From Azorinus chamasolen (Eukaryota > Mollusca > Bivalvia > Cardiida > Solecurtidae), in the NCBI GenBank assembly GCA_963576725.1, contig OY755237.1, forward strand, positions 61,681,873 through 61,745,872: a DNA stretch of 64,000 nucleotides. The letters run 5' to 3'. Below are positions 9,764 through 19,405 of this stretch, piece after piece (position 1 is the first letter of the stretch; the number at the start of each line of letters is the position of its first letter). The position numbers were made by a program, and so were the translations under genes. Below the pieces are notes generated by a model, which was not told the origin of the DNA, did not search any database, and saw only the letters and a program-made list of their open reading frames with translations.

Positions 9764-10304
9764 TTTATATAGTGTTAGTGAAATCTTCAAAACCCTGCAG
9801 GAACAATAGGGCAGATTTCAATATTATTCTGCTGAAAATTGCTTAGATGACCCTCTACAAAAAATTGGTCAAGCCATTGTGATTGGTCAAAAAGTATGGC
9901 AGCCAGAGGTGGGGCTACTTGCCTGATATGAAAGTTGAACAGATTTTCTCCTCTGAAACCACTGGCTGGATCTCAGTAGAAAATATGCGTGAATGTTCCT
10001 TAAGTGATCTAGCTTTTACCAAAAGTGTTCAGGATTTAATTATTTGTCATAAACCTGGCCACCATGGGCAGGGCTAATATTCCTTATATGGATGTATTAA
10101 ATGTTTTGAAATCTTAAGCTCTCCTGAAGCTACTTAACAGATTTCAATAAAATTGGTTGGAATTATTTCAATAAAATTGGTAGGAATTAAAGTCCCTTAG
10201 GTGATCCCTTTACCAACATTGTTCAAGTTGTCATTACTTGTCAAAACATGTGAGCACAGTTGAGGCTAAGTTTACCTGTATGGCTGTGGGGAAAAACTGA
10301 AATA
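9764..10304 (+). repeat. Degenerate core-repeat remnant of another HINE-like element
   Basis: Two imperfect units with CTCCTCTGAAACCACTGGC, AGATTTCAATAAAATTGG and GGAATTATT/GGAATTAAAG (9830-10230). No ends or microsatellite are recognisable. The short open stretch 9883-10077 is repeat sequence, not a gene. Confidence 0.4.
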
Positions 10305-10591
10305 CAGTGAACCCTCAATATACTGGAATTCGTTACAATGGCTTCCTCGTTATACCGGCAGTATGCATTGAAACAAAATTACCCTTAATTCTTTGAAACA
10401 ACCACTGAATAAATAGGTGCAATGCCAATAAAACAGGTGATCGCTTAATGCAGAACACAAGAAGTGCAAAAAGCTCCAAAAGGGAGCTTTTTGCACTTCT
10501 TGTGTTCTGCATTAAGCGATCACCTGTTAGTTTAAAACTGGCCATATGGTTCCTTTCATATTTAATTATTTATTATAATGAGGGTTCACTG
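10305..10591. mobile_element. Long family B-related MITE (TA-flanked)
   Basis: TA-CAGTGAACCCTCAATATAC ... TAATGAGGGTTCACTG-TA, 287 bp. The central palindrome has GATCGCTTAATGCAGAACAC and AAAAAGCTCCAAAAGGGAGCTTTTT at 10440-10520. Terminal motif and TA target fit the pogo/Tigger type. The arms themselves translate openly but are non-coding. Confidence 0.75.
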
Positions 10592-10608
10592 TATCATCTT
10601 GCTATAGT

Positions 10609-10700
10609 TTAACGATTTACGCCGTGAATATTCATGATTTGGGTCTACTCTGTTTGCAAAGACATAGAAAGGCATGTTAATTTAGGGAGTAAAGGGTTAA
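10609..10700. mobile_element. Internally deleted family D MITE
   Basis: TTAACGATTTACGCCGTGAA to GGGAGTAAAGGGTTAA, only 92 bp, retaining one hairpin arm (GGGTCTACTCTGTTTGCAAA). TTAA at both edges. Confidence 0.6.
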
Positions 10701-11203
10701 ACAATAGTTGAACTAATGTTTTTATTATACACAATAGATCTCATGACCTATTGTTTTAGCTGAGTGATACAGGCCTACCGTGGCTCACTTGTTTGTATCA
10801 CAAATTCAATGCCTTGAAAGATGTATTCTGCTGATAATAGGAATCTATGTGACTTAAAAAATGAAGCATACTTATTGCTAAACTACATGATAGGGAAAGC
10901 ACTGTTGTATAGAAAAGTTGGAAAATTTGATTGCTATGGAAACCAACTGAAATGTATCCACCATTTACAAGAATCTTTTAAAAATAATTTATGAGTACAG
11001 ATATGCTCTCTTCAATGCACATATAGGTCGACTGTTACACAACAGATGTTCTCTTTCACATTTGTTTTCACTTTCGACTGACTCTTGTCAGCCTTTGTTG
11101 CTAAAAACTAATTGATATTCATAGTGTTGGGTTAGAAGTCAATCAAAACTTGGCCTAACATGTCAGTTGATTTCAGTAATAATCAACAAACATTTTCCAT
11201 CCC
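10701..11203. other. No recognisable feature
   Basis: AT-rich intronic sequence. A short inverted segment (TAGCTGAGTGATACAGGCC ... GTGGCTCACTTG) near 10758-10790 may be an end of an AGCTCACC-type element. No coding signal or clear repeat. Confidence 0.35.
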
Positions 11204-11361
11204 TTAACCCTTCGCTTGCTGTTCACGTCAATATACTTACCTGTAAATAGTGAAGACCCAGATGAGACAGCTCCTGCAGCTCCAGCACTTGTTTGTCGGG
11301 AGACATTAGTTCAGTGAATTTTCTTGTTTCTCACATGATTATTCATAAGATAAAGGGTTAA
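11204..11361. mobile_element. Family E/D chimeric MITE
   Basis: The left half is family E (TTAACCCTTCGCTTGCTGTT, CACGTCAATATACTTACC, GAAGACCCAGATGAGACAGC). The right half is family D-like (CACATGATTATTCATAAGAT, AAAGGGTTAA). The halves meet at the hairpin heart (AGCTCCTGCAGCTCC). Confidence 0.6.
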
Positions 11362-11440
11362 AATCTTGTGTGAATAATACTCTGACATCTTGTACATAGG
11401 AGTTCAGAAGATTGGAAAAATACCCATGTAATTTCACTTT

Positions 11441-11669
11441 ACCTAATGAATATTCATGTAAGAGATAATTATATCCTGGATATTTATTAACTGAATTTTT
11501 ATTGTTATCTGAACACAATATGTTTAGGCAATGCAGAATTTGTAGAATCAGATCTATACAAATCCTTAAGTCAACAGAGCAGACCCCAATGACACATTGG
11601 TGACATGAGCCATCTGATTTGGGTCTGCTCTGTTTGCAAAGACATCTTTATCATGTAAACAGTTAAACA
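11441..11669. mobile_element. Family D MITE, ends decayed
   Basis: TTACCTAATGAATATTCATG at the left, TGTAGAATCAGATCTATAC inside, AACAGAGCAGACCCC with GGGTCTGCTCTGTTTGC as hairpin arms, and AACAGTTAAAC at the right. Confidence 0.55.
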
Positions 11670-12340
11670 TAACAACATAATATTATACTCATGTCATGTA
11701 TTATCACAGAAGTTTATATCTTTACCCTAATGAATATAGAAATGACATGAATACTTATTAGATGAATTTTAAAATGGCACATACACCCAGGAATTTTTGA
11801 CAGTGGCAGAAGCCATTTACCTTCTGGCCTTCGTCAATCAACTCTGTTTCATATGAAATAATCTTATTGGTTGTAGTCGAATTTGGTATGACTTGAACTT
11901 AATTTGCTCTGAAGAGGTCCTATGGAAATATTTATGTGATTGGTTTTCAAATTGGATTTCAGTGCTTGATTTTTCAGATAAGTTTAATTGGAGACTCAGA
12001 TGAGAGAATCGATCTGTATAGATTAACCTTTTACTCCATTGATGCACTTTTTTTGTGTCAACTTCCCAGAGGAATTGTTTCACTTGTCATCTGTCTAACC
12101 GTCATCTGTCTAACTGTCTGTCTGTCCATCTGTCCCTCTGTCCATCACACTTTCTTTTTTTAGCCGTCATTTTTATACTAATCATTATAGAGCTTTCAAA
12201 TTTCACATGTGTCTTCCTCTCATTGAGGACTCATTGTAACTAAGGTTCGTCACTCTATATGCAATACTGTTTTAGGTATTCCCCTTTGTTCCGATTTTCA
12301 CACTCCAGCGGATTAACAGTTTTTGTGTCACCTGCTCGCA
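11670..12340. other. No gene; short TCTG tract
   Basis: 12087-12145 is a degenerate (TCTG)n run with TCCATCTGTCC. The rest is AT-rich. An open stretch at 11936-12163 has no recognisable homology and ends in the microsatellite, so it is not called. Confidence 0.4.
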
Positions 12341-12365
12341 AGTGACACGTGTTCCTTCGAACACT

Positions 12366-12956
12366 TGTTATTTCTATGCAAACAAAGTAGACCCAGATCA
12401 GGTGGCTCCCGTAGGAGCTGATTGATTAGGTTCTGCTGTTTGCATATTAAATAATGTAGATTTGATTTTACAGTTTCTGTGATATAATAAACAATTTACT
12501 TATTTGTAGTGTCATTATAAAAATTCAATTAATTGATATTTTGTGATGACATTATTTTTTGGCCCTAGGAAGGGCATATTATTTTTGCTTTGTTGGTTTG
12601 TTTATCCTCAACTTTAACATTGGCAATAATTTTGTAGCCATTGCACATACTTCAAACTTGGCATGCATGTGCAGCTTATGGAGGCAAACATTTTTAAGGG
12701 TGACTTATTAAGGTCAAGGTCATACATCAAGGTCAAAGGTCAAATTACAGGTCAAATTTAGATTGGCAATGACTTAAAAAATTGGCGACATTCAACAAAC
12801 ATACTTCAAACTTGTTATGCATGTGCAACTTATGGAGGCGAACATTTTTAGGGGTGACTTATTAAGGTCAAGGTCATAGATCAAGGTCAAAGGTAATGTT
12901 GGGGGCATAGTGTTTCACAAACACATCTTGTTCTTACATGATATTCATGGGATTAA
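12366..12956. mobile_element. Family D MITE split by a Helentron-like insertion
   Basis: The left part has GCAAACAAAGTAGACCCAGA and TTTCTGTGATATAATAA up to GTGATGACATTATT. The right part resumes after 12932 with CTTACATGATATTCATGGG and TTAA. Other D copies read ATGTCATTATTTCTTACATG without interruption. Confidence 0.65.
12559..12932 (+). mobile_element. Helentron/HINE-like element, GGCCCTAGG family
   Basis: A 374-bp element. 5' hairpin GGCCCTAGGAAGGGC after a T run. Two core units with ACTTCAAACTTG, GGAGGC(A/G)AACATTTTTA and runs of AAGGTCAAGGTCA. Right end GGGGGCATAGTGTTTCACAAACAC (hairpin GTGTTT/AAACAC), then ATCTTGTT. Inserted between T residues of a family D MITE. Confidence 0.7.
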
Positions 12957-13174
12957 CCCTTTACTCCATGAATATTCATGTAAGAAATACTGACATCATG
13001 AATATTAATTAGATTAATTGTTATAATAGCTCAAGGACACAGGATATTTTGGTCATAGCAGAAACTGTACAATTATCTCAATATTATATCATAAGCTCAA
13101 GTAGGAGCCGTCTGATCTGGGTCTACTCTGTTTCCAAAGGGGCAGAAAGGCGTATTCATGGATTAAAGGATTAA
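12953..13174. mobile_element. Family D MITE
   Basis: TTAACCCTTTACTCCATGAA to AAAGGATTAA. Hairpin partly deleted (AGTAGGAGCCGTCTGATCTG remains). Its left TTAA is also the right TTAA of the previous D element, so one copy landed at the edge of the other. Confidence 0.7.
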
Positions 13175-13211
13175 TCTGTAATTGACTGTATTTTTGTTGT
13201 CTTCCTATCAG

Positions 13212-13366
13212 GTACCTTTCAAGAGGCAGGTGTTATACAGCAGGCCTATGCTCTAAACAGTCCAATGCATGTTCAGAATGCAAGCCTCCCTGTAGATGAT
13301 GGACAGACTGCAACCAGCTACTTTACAGTGAAATCTCCTCAGGTCATCCTGGAAACAGTGAAAAAA
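13212..13366 (+). CDS. MAN2C1: Cytosolic alpha-mannosidase 2C1, antepenultimate exon (partial gene)
   Basis: Part of a glycosyl hydrolase family 38 alpha-mannosidase of the MAN2C1 type, the cytosolic enzyme that trims mannose from free oligosaccharides released from misfolded glycoproteins. The exon follows a polypyrimidine/AG acceptor (TTCCTATCAG) and ends at a strong GTAAGTT donor. The first base pair completes a split Gly codon, then 51 codons stay open, with TFQEAGVIQQAYALN and SPQVILETVKK. In known MAN2C1 proteins the motif G-x-FQ-(D/E)-AGVIQ followed later by VVLETVK lies in the C-terminal beta domain, which is what supports the name. The catalytic domain lies upstream of the window; nothing like it was seen in 1-13211. 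Exon end phase 0 matches the next exon. Confidence 0.88.
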
Positions 13367-13779
13367 GTAAGTTACTGTATTGTCTCTAATAAACTCCCCC
13401 ATACTAGTTACATATTTTAATGGAACTTCTTGCATTTTGTACACAAGTGTTTGATTGATGCAGAATGAATGCAATCAGAGAGCTTATAGGGGAGCTTTTT
13501 GCATTGCTTTCAGTCTGCATTAAGTTACCACCTGTATTTTGAAAAAACCTGTTTATTTATTTAATGATTATTATGTTGGGTTTAGGTTGTTTTATGGGTA
13601 GTTATTTACACACCAGAAGTAATGCGAGTGGGAGCATTTATTAGGGAGAATATGTTGGTGTATTGTATTGCACCAGATCTGTAGATGAGAGTACTCATCA
13701 AACTGTATCTTGCTGGTATTCATTAGAATCGTCCCTAAATATTCCTGTTATCAAGAGCTGTGACATGAGCAGCACTGCT
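13367..13779 (+). other. Intron with family C-like hairpin
   Basis: Starts at the GTAAGTT donor. 13440-13545 holds a degraded family C/B hairpin (GATGCAGAATGAATGCAATC ... GCATTGCTTTCAGTCTGCAT). The remaining sequence is unremarkable. Confidence 0.5.
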
Positions 13780-14029
13780 TGCTCTTTATGTCATAAATAT
13801 TCATGTAAAAAATAAAGACATCATGAATATTGATTAGCAGAAGTTTTGTAATGATATTTTAAACATGGGAAGGTTTGGCCACAACAGAAGCTGTAGAAAA
13901 AGATTTACATGTATATAATTCCAAAATGAAGAAGACCCGAATCAAATGGTTCCTAAAGGAGTGATCTTATCTGGGTGTACTCTGTTTGCAAAGGCATGGA
14001 AAGATGCCCCTTATCAGGTAAAAGGTTAG
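13780..14029. mobile_element. Family D MITE, diverged
   Basis: ATAAATATTCATGTAAAAAA, ACATCATGAATATTGATTAG, hairpin remnants AGAAGACCCGAATCAAATGG and GGGTGTACTCTGTTTGC, and an AAAAGGTTAG right end. Intronic, non-coding. Confidence 0.55.
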
Positions 14030-14134
14030 AAGATGTCATTTGATACAATAGTCACTGGTTATCATAATTACACTAATTATCTGGACAACCATACTTAGGC
14101 AAATAGTGAATACCCAGACAAAACTGCTGCTGAA

Positions 14135-14473
14135 TTAACCCATTCCTTCATATTGATGACTGTTGATGCCCCTGTAAAAGTCACTTTTTAGCTCGTCTGT
14201 TTCGAAGAAATCATGGACTATTGTCGTAACTCCTGCATCCGTGTCGTCGTTGTCATCGTCATTGCTGTCGTCCGAAATCTTAACATTGACCATAACTTCT
14301 TCAAATTTTGCATTTAGGATCTGTCTGATCAGGCTTATGCATTTATAATAGAACTCACTCTGCAGTTTATACCAATACTAAAATTCCTATGTACATACTT
14401 ATGTCATTATGAAATTCAGCTAATAAATATTCATGATGTCATTTCTTCAATAAATGTAGACAGGGAAAGGTTT
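14135..14473. mobile_element. Composite: family A end, HINE 5' fragment, family D fragment
   Basis: 14135-14187 is the left end of a family A MITE (TTAACCCATTCCTTC ... AAAAGTCACTTTTT). At about 14188 a Helentron-like 5' end starts (AGCTCGTCTGTTTCGAAG with a GTCGTC-rich stretch) and stops near 14320. D sequence follows to 14473 (GTCTGATCAGG ... AATATTCATGATGTCA). The order suggests insertion of a HINE at a T run, then deletion. Confidence 0.5.
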
Positions 14474-14589
14474 AAGATTTGAAATGACTATAGTACAGAT
14501 AAAAATCTGAGGGTTCTTCTAGAAATTCTACAATCTAGATGTATACACAAATGCCAGTCAATTATTTTCTAGCAATCATTGGTTGAATA

Positions 14590-14792
14590 CATAAAACCCC
14601 TCTAAACAAGAATTTCAGTAAAGAATAAGCTATATGTTTAGGCAGATGGCTGCTTAATGCAGGATGAAAGGCAAGCAGAAAGCTCCTAGAGGAGCTTTCT
14701 GCTTGAACTTCACCCTTGCATTATGTTTCCAACATGTTTTACAGACTCTTATTAATACTAATTTGAACATCCAGTTTAGAAGGGTTTTACTG
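14590..14792. mobile_element. Family C MITE
   Basis: TA-CATAAAACCCCTCTAAAC ... CAGTTTAGAAGGGTTTTACTG-TA. Hairpin AGCAGAAAGCTCCTAGAGG/AGCTTTCTGCTT with GGCAGATGGCTGCTTAATGC outside. About 203 bp. Confidence 0.7.
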
Positions 14793-15383
14793 TACACTCT
14801 GTGTCGCTATATAATTATTTTCAAAACTGTTATATATGATTGGTATACAATGTCCCAGTTATGTCATTGATGTCAAGATCAGAATTTATTATACCTATTG
14901 ATTACAAACACTAATCTTGTATAGATGTCAAATCCTTGACTCCATAGGCATTGTTATAAAAGACTTCTCTTTAGCCTGTATATCACTTTAGCCTGTAAAT
15001 CATTTTAGTCTTCTGAATATATAACATAAACACATATTGAGGTATTTCTCTCCCAATAGCAAAGGAGCAGTTTGATCAGGGTCTAGCTACTTTGTCAGTC
15101 CATTTAAAAGTTATAAAAATGGTACAGACTTGATTTTCTGACAGCTGAACAAACGGGTGGAGTATGGAGATTGGATGTCCGAATGTGTAGGAATTAAATT
15201 TCCTAGGTCAAATGCAAGTCAGCCTTCATTAATCAGACATATCCTGAGACGTTTTGTTGCTGATTAAATTCATGTATTAAATTAGTAATCATATATTACA
15301 TTCCCTCAAAGTTGTCATTGCATTGGCCTCATTTTTATCCAATCAATCATTTTCCCATCACAAGTCTTGTAGAGTGTGTTGTA
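14793..15383. other. No recognisable feature in the intron
   Basis: AT-rich. A weak hairpin remnant (AAAGGAGCAGTTTGATCAGG) lies at about 15060-15080. No coding signal. Confidence 0.35.
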
Positions 15384-15587
15384 CAGTAAAACCTCTCTAT
15401 AACAGCCACTAAATTGTGTTAATTAGTTGGTATTTAGTGCAGGTGGCTGCTTAAAGCAAGGTGAGAGTAAAACAGAACGCTCCTATAGGAGCGTTCTGTT
15501 TTACTTTCACCTTGCTTTAAGCAGCCACCTGCATTTAACACAAAATAGTTAATGTAATTTAGTGGCCGTTATAGAGAAGTTTTACTG
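15384..15587. mobile_element. Family B MITE, complete with TA duplication
   Basis: TA-CAGTAAAACCTCTCTATAA ... CGTTATAGAGAAGTTTTACTG-TA, 204 bp. The central palindrome GAACGCTCCTATAGGAGCG is perfect over about 45 bp per arm. Best intact example of the family. Confidence 0.8.
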
Positions 15588-15767
15588 TATCTAAGTTCTT
15601 TTCCAGTTTTGTATGTCCTGACTTGCTGTTACAAACAGCTTGGGTCCAGATATGATGCTGAGTAACTTCATATAGCATCAGGAGCCAGACTGTTTGACTC
15701 TCTGTCAAACACTAGTTTCTTAGACACTCTTAGTTTCTCAGGAGCTTGACCGAAAAGAAAGTATAGC

Positions 15768-16222
15768 ACTTTCTATGCCTTTACAATTAGGGTAGACCCA
15801 GATCAGATAGCTCCGGTAGGAGCCATCTGAACAATGTCTGCTCTGTTTGCTTATTAGCCCTTTTCTCCATAAATAAGCTTTTCTACGCCTCTGTAAAAGT
15901 CACTTTTTGAAACCATTGTGTTAAAAAAAGCATTTGCTCCTATGGAGCAAATGCTCTATTTATCACAATGGTTTCAAGGCTACACAATTTTAAACTTTTC
16001 CTTTCTCAGTTTCTCTAGTAAATGTTCCTTTTGGTAGATTTATTCAAAGAGGTAGTGTCTAAAAATAGCTTATGAGGTAATGGGTTAAGTAACGTAGATA
16101 TGGTTCTATTTTTTCTGTCATGGTGAAATCTTCCTATGCTCATGTGCCATTATAAAAAAAATCTAATTAATATTCATGATGTCATTATTTCTTACATGAG
16201 TATTCAAGGAGTAACAGTTTAA
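15768..16222. mobile_element. Family D MITE interrupted by family A
   Basis: The left half has AGGGTAGACCCAGATCAGAT, AGCTCCGGTAGGAGC and TGCTCTGTTTGCTTA. The right half resumes at about 16088 with ATATGGTTCTATTTTTTCTG and ends CAAGGAGTAACAG. A family A element sits between. Confidence 0.6.
15854..16087. mobile_element. Family A MITE nested in D
   Basis: TTAGCCCTTTTCTCC at the left, GAGGTAATGGGTTAA at the right. Centre AAGCATTTGCTCCTATGGAG/CAAATGCTC with AAACCATTGTG arms. Includes the intact family sequence CCTTTTGGTAGATTTATTC used to recognise the split copy at 26909-30102. Confidence 0.65.
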
Positions 16223-16654
16223 GTAAAAATTGCAACAGATTTGAGTTTGAACAGAATCTCTATTTAAAGAAAAGAATAATTGAAAATGTTCTGAATATTT
16301 AATAACCCTTTCCTTTTCACGCGTTTGGAATCAGAGGAAACCCAGATCAGACATTTCCTGTAGTCCTGAGCCATTTGATCAGGGTCTGGTCTGTTTGTTT
16401 ATGGAATAATATACAGTTTTTAGTGGAACCCTGTCTTGAACTCCGATATCTACTTCTGCATAACTAGAGTTAAAAATTGGATCCCTTCCAAATTTTGTAT
16501 GTAATACAAAATTGTTCCAAATACACTACCTGTGACAGCTTGATGCAGGTTGCAAGCAATGCTGAAAACTCATACGGGAGCTTTCAGAAGCTTTCAGCAT
16601 TACTTTAGACATACATTAAGCTGTCATATCGAAGTAATTTGTACATACGATCCC

Positions 16655-16923
16655 ATAACCAATTACCTCATATGCTATTTTTAGAACCAACCGTTTTGAA
16701 AAAATCGACTGAAAAGGAGCATTTTTTAGAGAAATAGAAAATTTTAGAACTGTGCAGTTTAAAAACCATTGTGATAAATAGAGCATTTCGAGGGCTTGGT
16801 GCAAGACTATTGTATCTCCTTCACTTTGTGCCAAGCCCTCGATTTGCTCCTATGGAATAAATTCTCTATTTATCACAATGGTTTCAAAAAGTGGGGAGGG
16901 GTCAACATGAGGAAATGGGTTAA
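16655..16923. mobile_element. Family A MITE with a 53-bp palindromic insert
   Basis: ATAACCAATTACCTCATATG ... ACATGAGGAAATGGGTTAA, with AAAACCATTGTGATAAATAG arms. The palindromic heart is split at ATTT by the insert at 16789-16841. Confidence 0.7.
16789..16841. mobile_element. 53-bp palindromic micro-element with 4-bp duplication
   Basis: Runs from CGAGGGCTTGGTGCAAG to TTGTGCCAAGCCCTCG, flanked by ATTT (16785-16788) and ATTT (16842-16845). Other family A copies read GAGCATTTGCTCC without it, so this is an insertion with a 4-bp target duplication. No other copy was seen in the window. Confidence 0.65.
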
Positions 16924-17095
16924 GGTTCGAGATATTGGGGTTTCACTGTAGATCTCATTCAAGGACCTACCAATACCAATACAGGATCCCTCTGATCTGG
17001 GTCTACTCTATTTACAAATGCATGAAAATGCATTTATATTGAGATCTACTAATGTACCAGTATTTTCAATGACGTAAAATTTGCTTGATATTCAG

Positions 17096-17199
17096 TGTGA
17101 AGACAGCGACAATGCCTTGGTGTTACGACTGTACGAGTCATTTGGAGGAAAATGCAGGACATCGCTCTCCACAACTATCTCATTTCAGAAGGTTCTCAT
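17096..17199 (+). CDS. MAN2C1: Cytosolic alpha-mannosidase 2C1, penultimate exon
   Basis: Follows the acceptor TTGATATTCAG and ends before GTAAGTC. Entry phase 0 fits the previous exon. 34 codons stay open (CEDSDNALVLRLYESFGGKC ... SFQKVL) plus two bases of a split codon. The segment LVLRLYE(S/A)-G-G is the family's conserved C-terminal motif directly after the VVLETVK segment of the preceding exon, so order and spacing agree with MAN2C1. It would belong to the beta-sandwich region distal to the GH38 catalytic barrel. Its 3.7-kb upstream and 2.4-kb downstream introns are mostly MITEs. Confidence 0.88.
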
Positions 17200-17227
17200 G
17201 TAAGTCAGAAGCACATTTTCTCTTTCT

Positions 17228-17479
17228 TTAACCCTTTCCCTCATAAAAACGTGTTTTCATGCGTTTGCAAACAGAGTAGACCAAAATCAGACGGCTCCTA
17301 TAGGAGCCGTCTGATCAGGGTCTGCTCTGTTTGCTAATGGAATTAGATAGATGTGTTTCTATTATACTTCGTAAAATGGCTACAATGTTCCACCTCCATA
17401 TTTCATTAAAACTTTTTTGTCCATGAATATTCTTTAGGTATTGAAATTTGTAATAAACATAGAACAGGGAAAGGATTAA
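17228..17479. mobile_element. Family D MITE (first of a run of four)
   Basis: TTAACCCTTTCCCTCAT ... GGGAAAGGATTAA. Complete hairpin AGACGGCTCCTATAGGAGCC. It begins only 28 bp after the exon donor. 17471-17496 shows a partial duplication of the right end (AGGATTAAAACAGGGAAAGG). Confidence 0.75.
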
Positions 17480-17492
17480 AACAGGGAAAGGG

Positions 17493-17742
17493 TTAACCCT
17501 TTCGCTCATATAAACATGTTTTCACACATTTTGCAAACAGAGTAGACCCAGATCAGACGGCTCCTAGAGGAGCCGTCTGATCGGGGTCTGCTCTGTTTGC
17601 TAATAGAATTTGATAGATCTGTATCTGTACTTTCTAAAATGTCTACAATGTTCCACCTTTCATATTTCTTTATAGCTATATGTTAATGAATATTCAGTAG
17701 GTATTGAAATCTGGCTTAAATACAGAACAGGGAAAGGGTTAA
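17493..17742. mobile_element. Family D MITE (second of run)
   Basis: TTAACCCTTTCGCTCATATA ... ACAGGGAAAGGGTTAA. Perfect hairpin CAGACGGCTCCTAGAGGAGC. Its left TTAA is the right TTAA of the preceding copy. Confidence 0.75.
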
Positions 17743-17747
17743 ACTGA

Positions 17748-17982
17748 TATTGACCCTGTACTCTATAGAGACAGCTTTCGGCATCTTTGCAAATAGAGTA
17801 GACCCCAGAAGGAGCGGTCTAATTAGGGTCTACTCTGTTTGCTCATGAATTAGCATAGATCTACTTCTACAGTTTCTGCTATGATAATACTTCCATTCTT
17901 CATGATGACATTATAAAATATCAGCTAATTAATATTCATATTTATTATTTCTAACATAAATATTCATAGAGTAAAGAGTTAA
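17748..17982. mobile_element. Family D MITE (third of run)
   Basis: GACCCTGTACTCTATAGAG at the left, hairpin AGTAGACCCCAGAAGG/AGCGGTCTAATTAGGG shortened, GAGTAAAGAGTTAA at the right. Confidence 0.65.
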
Positions 17983-18017
17983 TATAAGGTTATCAGATAA
18001 TTGTATTTAACATACCT

Positions 18018-18234
18018 ATTAACATAAACTTCATGAAGAAATGTAAGAAATAATGACTTAGATTAATGTATTGTAAGGTATGTGGACACAGGGAATTTTG
18101 TCCGTGGCAGAAATTGTAGAATCAGATCTATATTGATCAGAGCAGAACCTGATCAGATGGCTCCTATAGGAGCTGTCTAATCTGGGTCTAGTCAGTTGTC
18201 AAATGTGTTAAGAGGCATATCTAAGTAAAGGGTT
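18018..18234. mobile_element. Family D MITE (fourth of run), inverted orientation
   Basis: CATGAAGAAATGTAAGAAAT, GTAGAATCAGATCTATAT, hairpin GATCAGATGGCTCCTATAGG/AGC, right end AAGTAAAGGGTTTG. The body order is reversed relative to the first two copies of the run. Confidence 0.6.
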
Positions 18235-18378
18235 TGAATTGCAATTAATTACTACTTCATAATTTAACTTACTAGTAGTCAGAAGAAAAGCTTTGGCTTT
18301 CAAGTATCGCAGGATCAACAACAGATTAGATGCCTGGTCAGGTCACTTTAAAAATGGTACCCTAATTACTCTTACACT

Positions 18379-18596
18379 CTAACTCATTTCCTCCTAGACT
18401 ATTTTTAGACCCAACCTCTTTTGAATTAATCTACAGAAAAAGAGCATTTACTGTAGAAAAGGAGACTTAGAATTAAGAAGTTTTGAAACATTGGTGATAA
18501 ATAGAGCATTTGCTCCTATTGAGCAGATGCTCTATTTATCACAATGGTTGCATAGAGTAAGTGCAAAAAAGGCAACAGTAGAAGAGAATGGGTTAA
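18379..18596. mobile_element. Family A MITE
   Basis: TAACTCATTTCCTCCTAGAC ... GAGAATGGGTTAA. Centre GAGCATTTGCTCCTATTGAG/CAGATGCTC. Degraded ends, intact heart. Confidence 0.65.
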
Positions 18597-18799
18597 AATG
18601 TTATCCTAATTACTCTGACATGGTAGCAAATAGTGTAGACTCTAATCAAACATCTCCTTCTGGAGCCATTTGATCTTGGTTTGCTCTATATGTCTTAGTT
18701 CTTAGGGTAACTAAGGCACTTGTGACTCCATCATTCAGCATATTAGGACTGGGCTAGTGTCTGAATAATGTTTCTTGATGAGCATGAGAAGTTATTTTA

Positions 18800-19170
18800 G
18801 GCTTGAATTAAAATTAAGTTTGTTTGCCCTTTTCCGACCGACCCAATTTTTTCCCACCGACTCAAAATATTTTATTGCCAAATCTGTGAGAATAGTTATT
18901 TTATTTTCGACCTAGGCAAGCATGCACTATTGTCAGGTGTGAATTCCATGTGGTTTAAGACAAAAGCATAACAAATGAGATAAGATGTTATAGTTATACA
19001 TAAAATGCATACATAAGGTACTATAGTTACAGTGCCAAAACAGTTTTATAAATATTTTATACAGAGTACAATTTTTTTCAGAAAAACATAAAATAATTTT
19101 CCTACCTACCGACCCACTTCTAAAATCTAGGGTCGGTAAAGGGCAAACAAATAATTTTTTAATTGAGGCC
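18800..19170. mobile_element. Harbinger-like MITE with TTA duplication
   Basis: 371 bp. Left end GGCTTGAATTAAAATTAAG, then TTTGTTTGCCCTTTTCCGAC. The right end is its mirror (GGTCGGTAAAGGGCAAACAA ... TTAATTGAGGCC). Flanked by TTA at 18797-18799 and 19171-19173. 3-bp TTA/TWA targets with GG-starting ends are typical of PIF/Harbinger; the assignment is inferred. Single copy in the window. Confidence 0.65.
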
Positions 19171-19193
19171 TTATGTGCAATTCCTTTCTCATG

Positions 19194-19405
19194 TTAACAC
19201 TTACAGTGTGGGATACGAGTCACTAATGTCTTTTGCAAACAGTGTAGACTCAGATGAGAGGGCTTCTAGAGTCCTCTTATCAGGGTAAACATTGTTTGTC
19301 ATGCTACAGTTTTCCCTAAAAAAAAATCCCTAAATATTCACTATACTCTTGACTTTTTTGAATGTTGGGATAATCCATTTGAAAATTCAGCATTGTAAGG
19401 GTTAA
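19194..19405. mobile_element. Family H MITE, complete
   Basis: TTAACACTTACAGTGTGGG ... CAGCATTGTAAGGGTTAA. Hairpin GCAAACAGTGTAGACTCAGA with CTTATCAGGGTAAACATTG. Lies just upstream of the terminal MAN2C1 exon. Confidence 0.65.

Larger units (their letters stand above)
16421..16948. mobile_element. Diverged TA-flanked MITE with nested insertions
   Basis: TA-GTGGAACCCTGTCTTGAAC ... GAGATATTGGGGTTTCACTG-TA. Hairpin around GCTGAAAACTCATACGGGAG and TTTCAGCATTACTTTAGAC. A family A MITE (16655-16923) is inserted, and that in turn carries a 53-bp micro-insertion: three levels of nesting. Confidence 0.6.

Noticed and set aside
11936..12163. 75-residue open frame on the + strand
   Set aside because: Second half is TCTG-type microsatellite; first half has no recognisable motif or splice context.
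1..13211. Upstream MAN2C1 exons, including the GH38 catalytic part
   Set aside because: Looked for conserved segments preceding GxFQ-AGVIQ and found none; this stretch is repeats, so earlier exons should lie left of the window.
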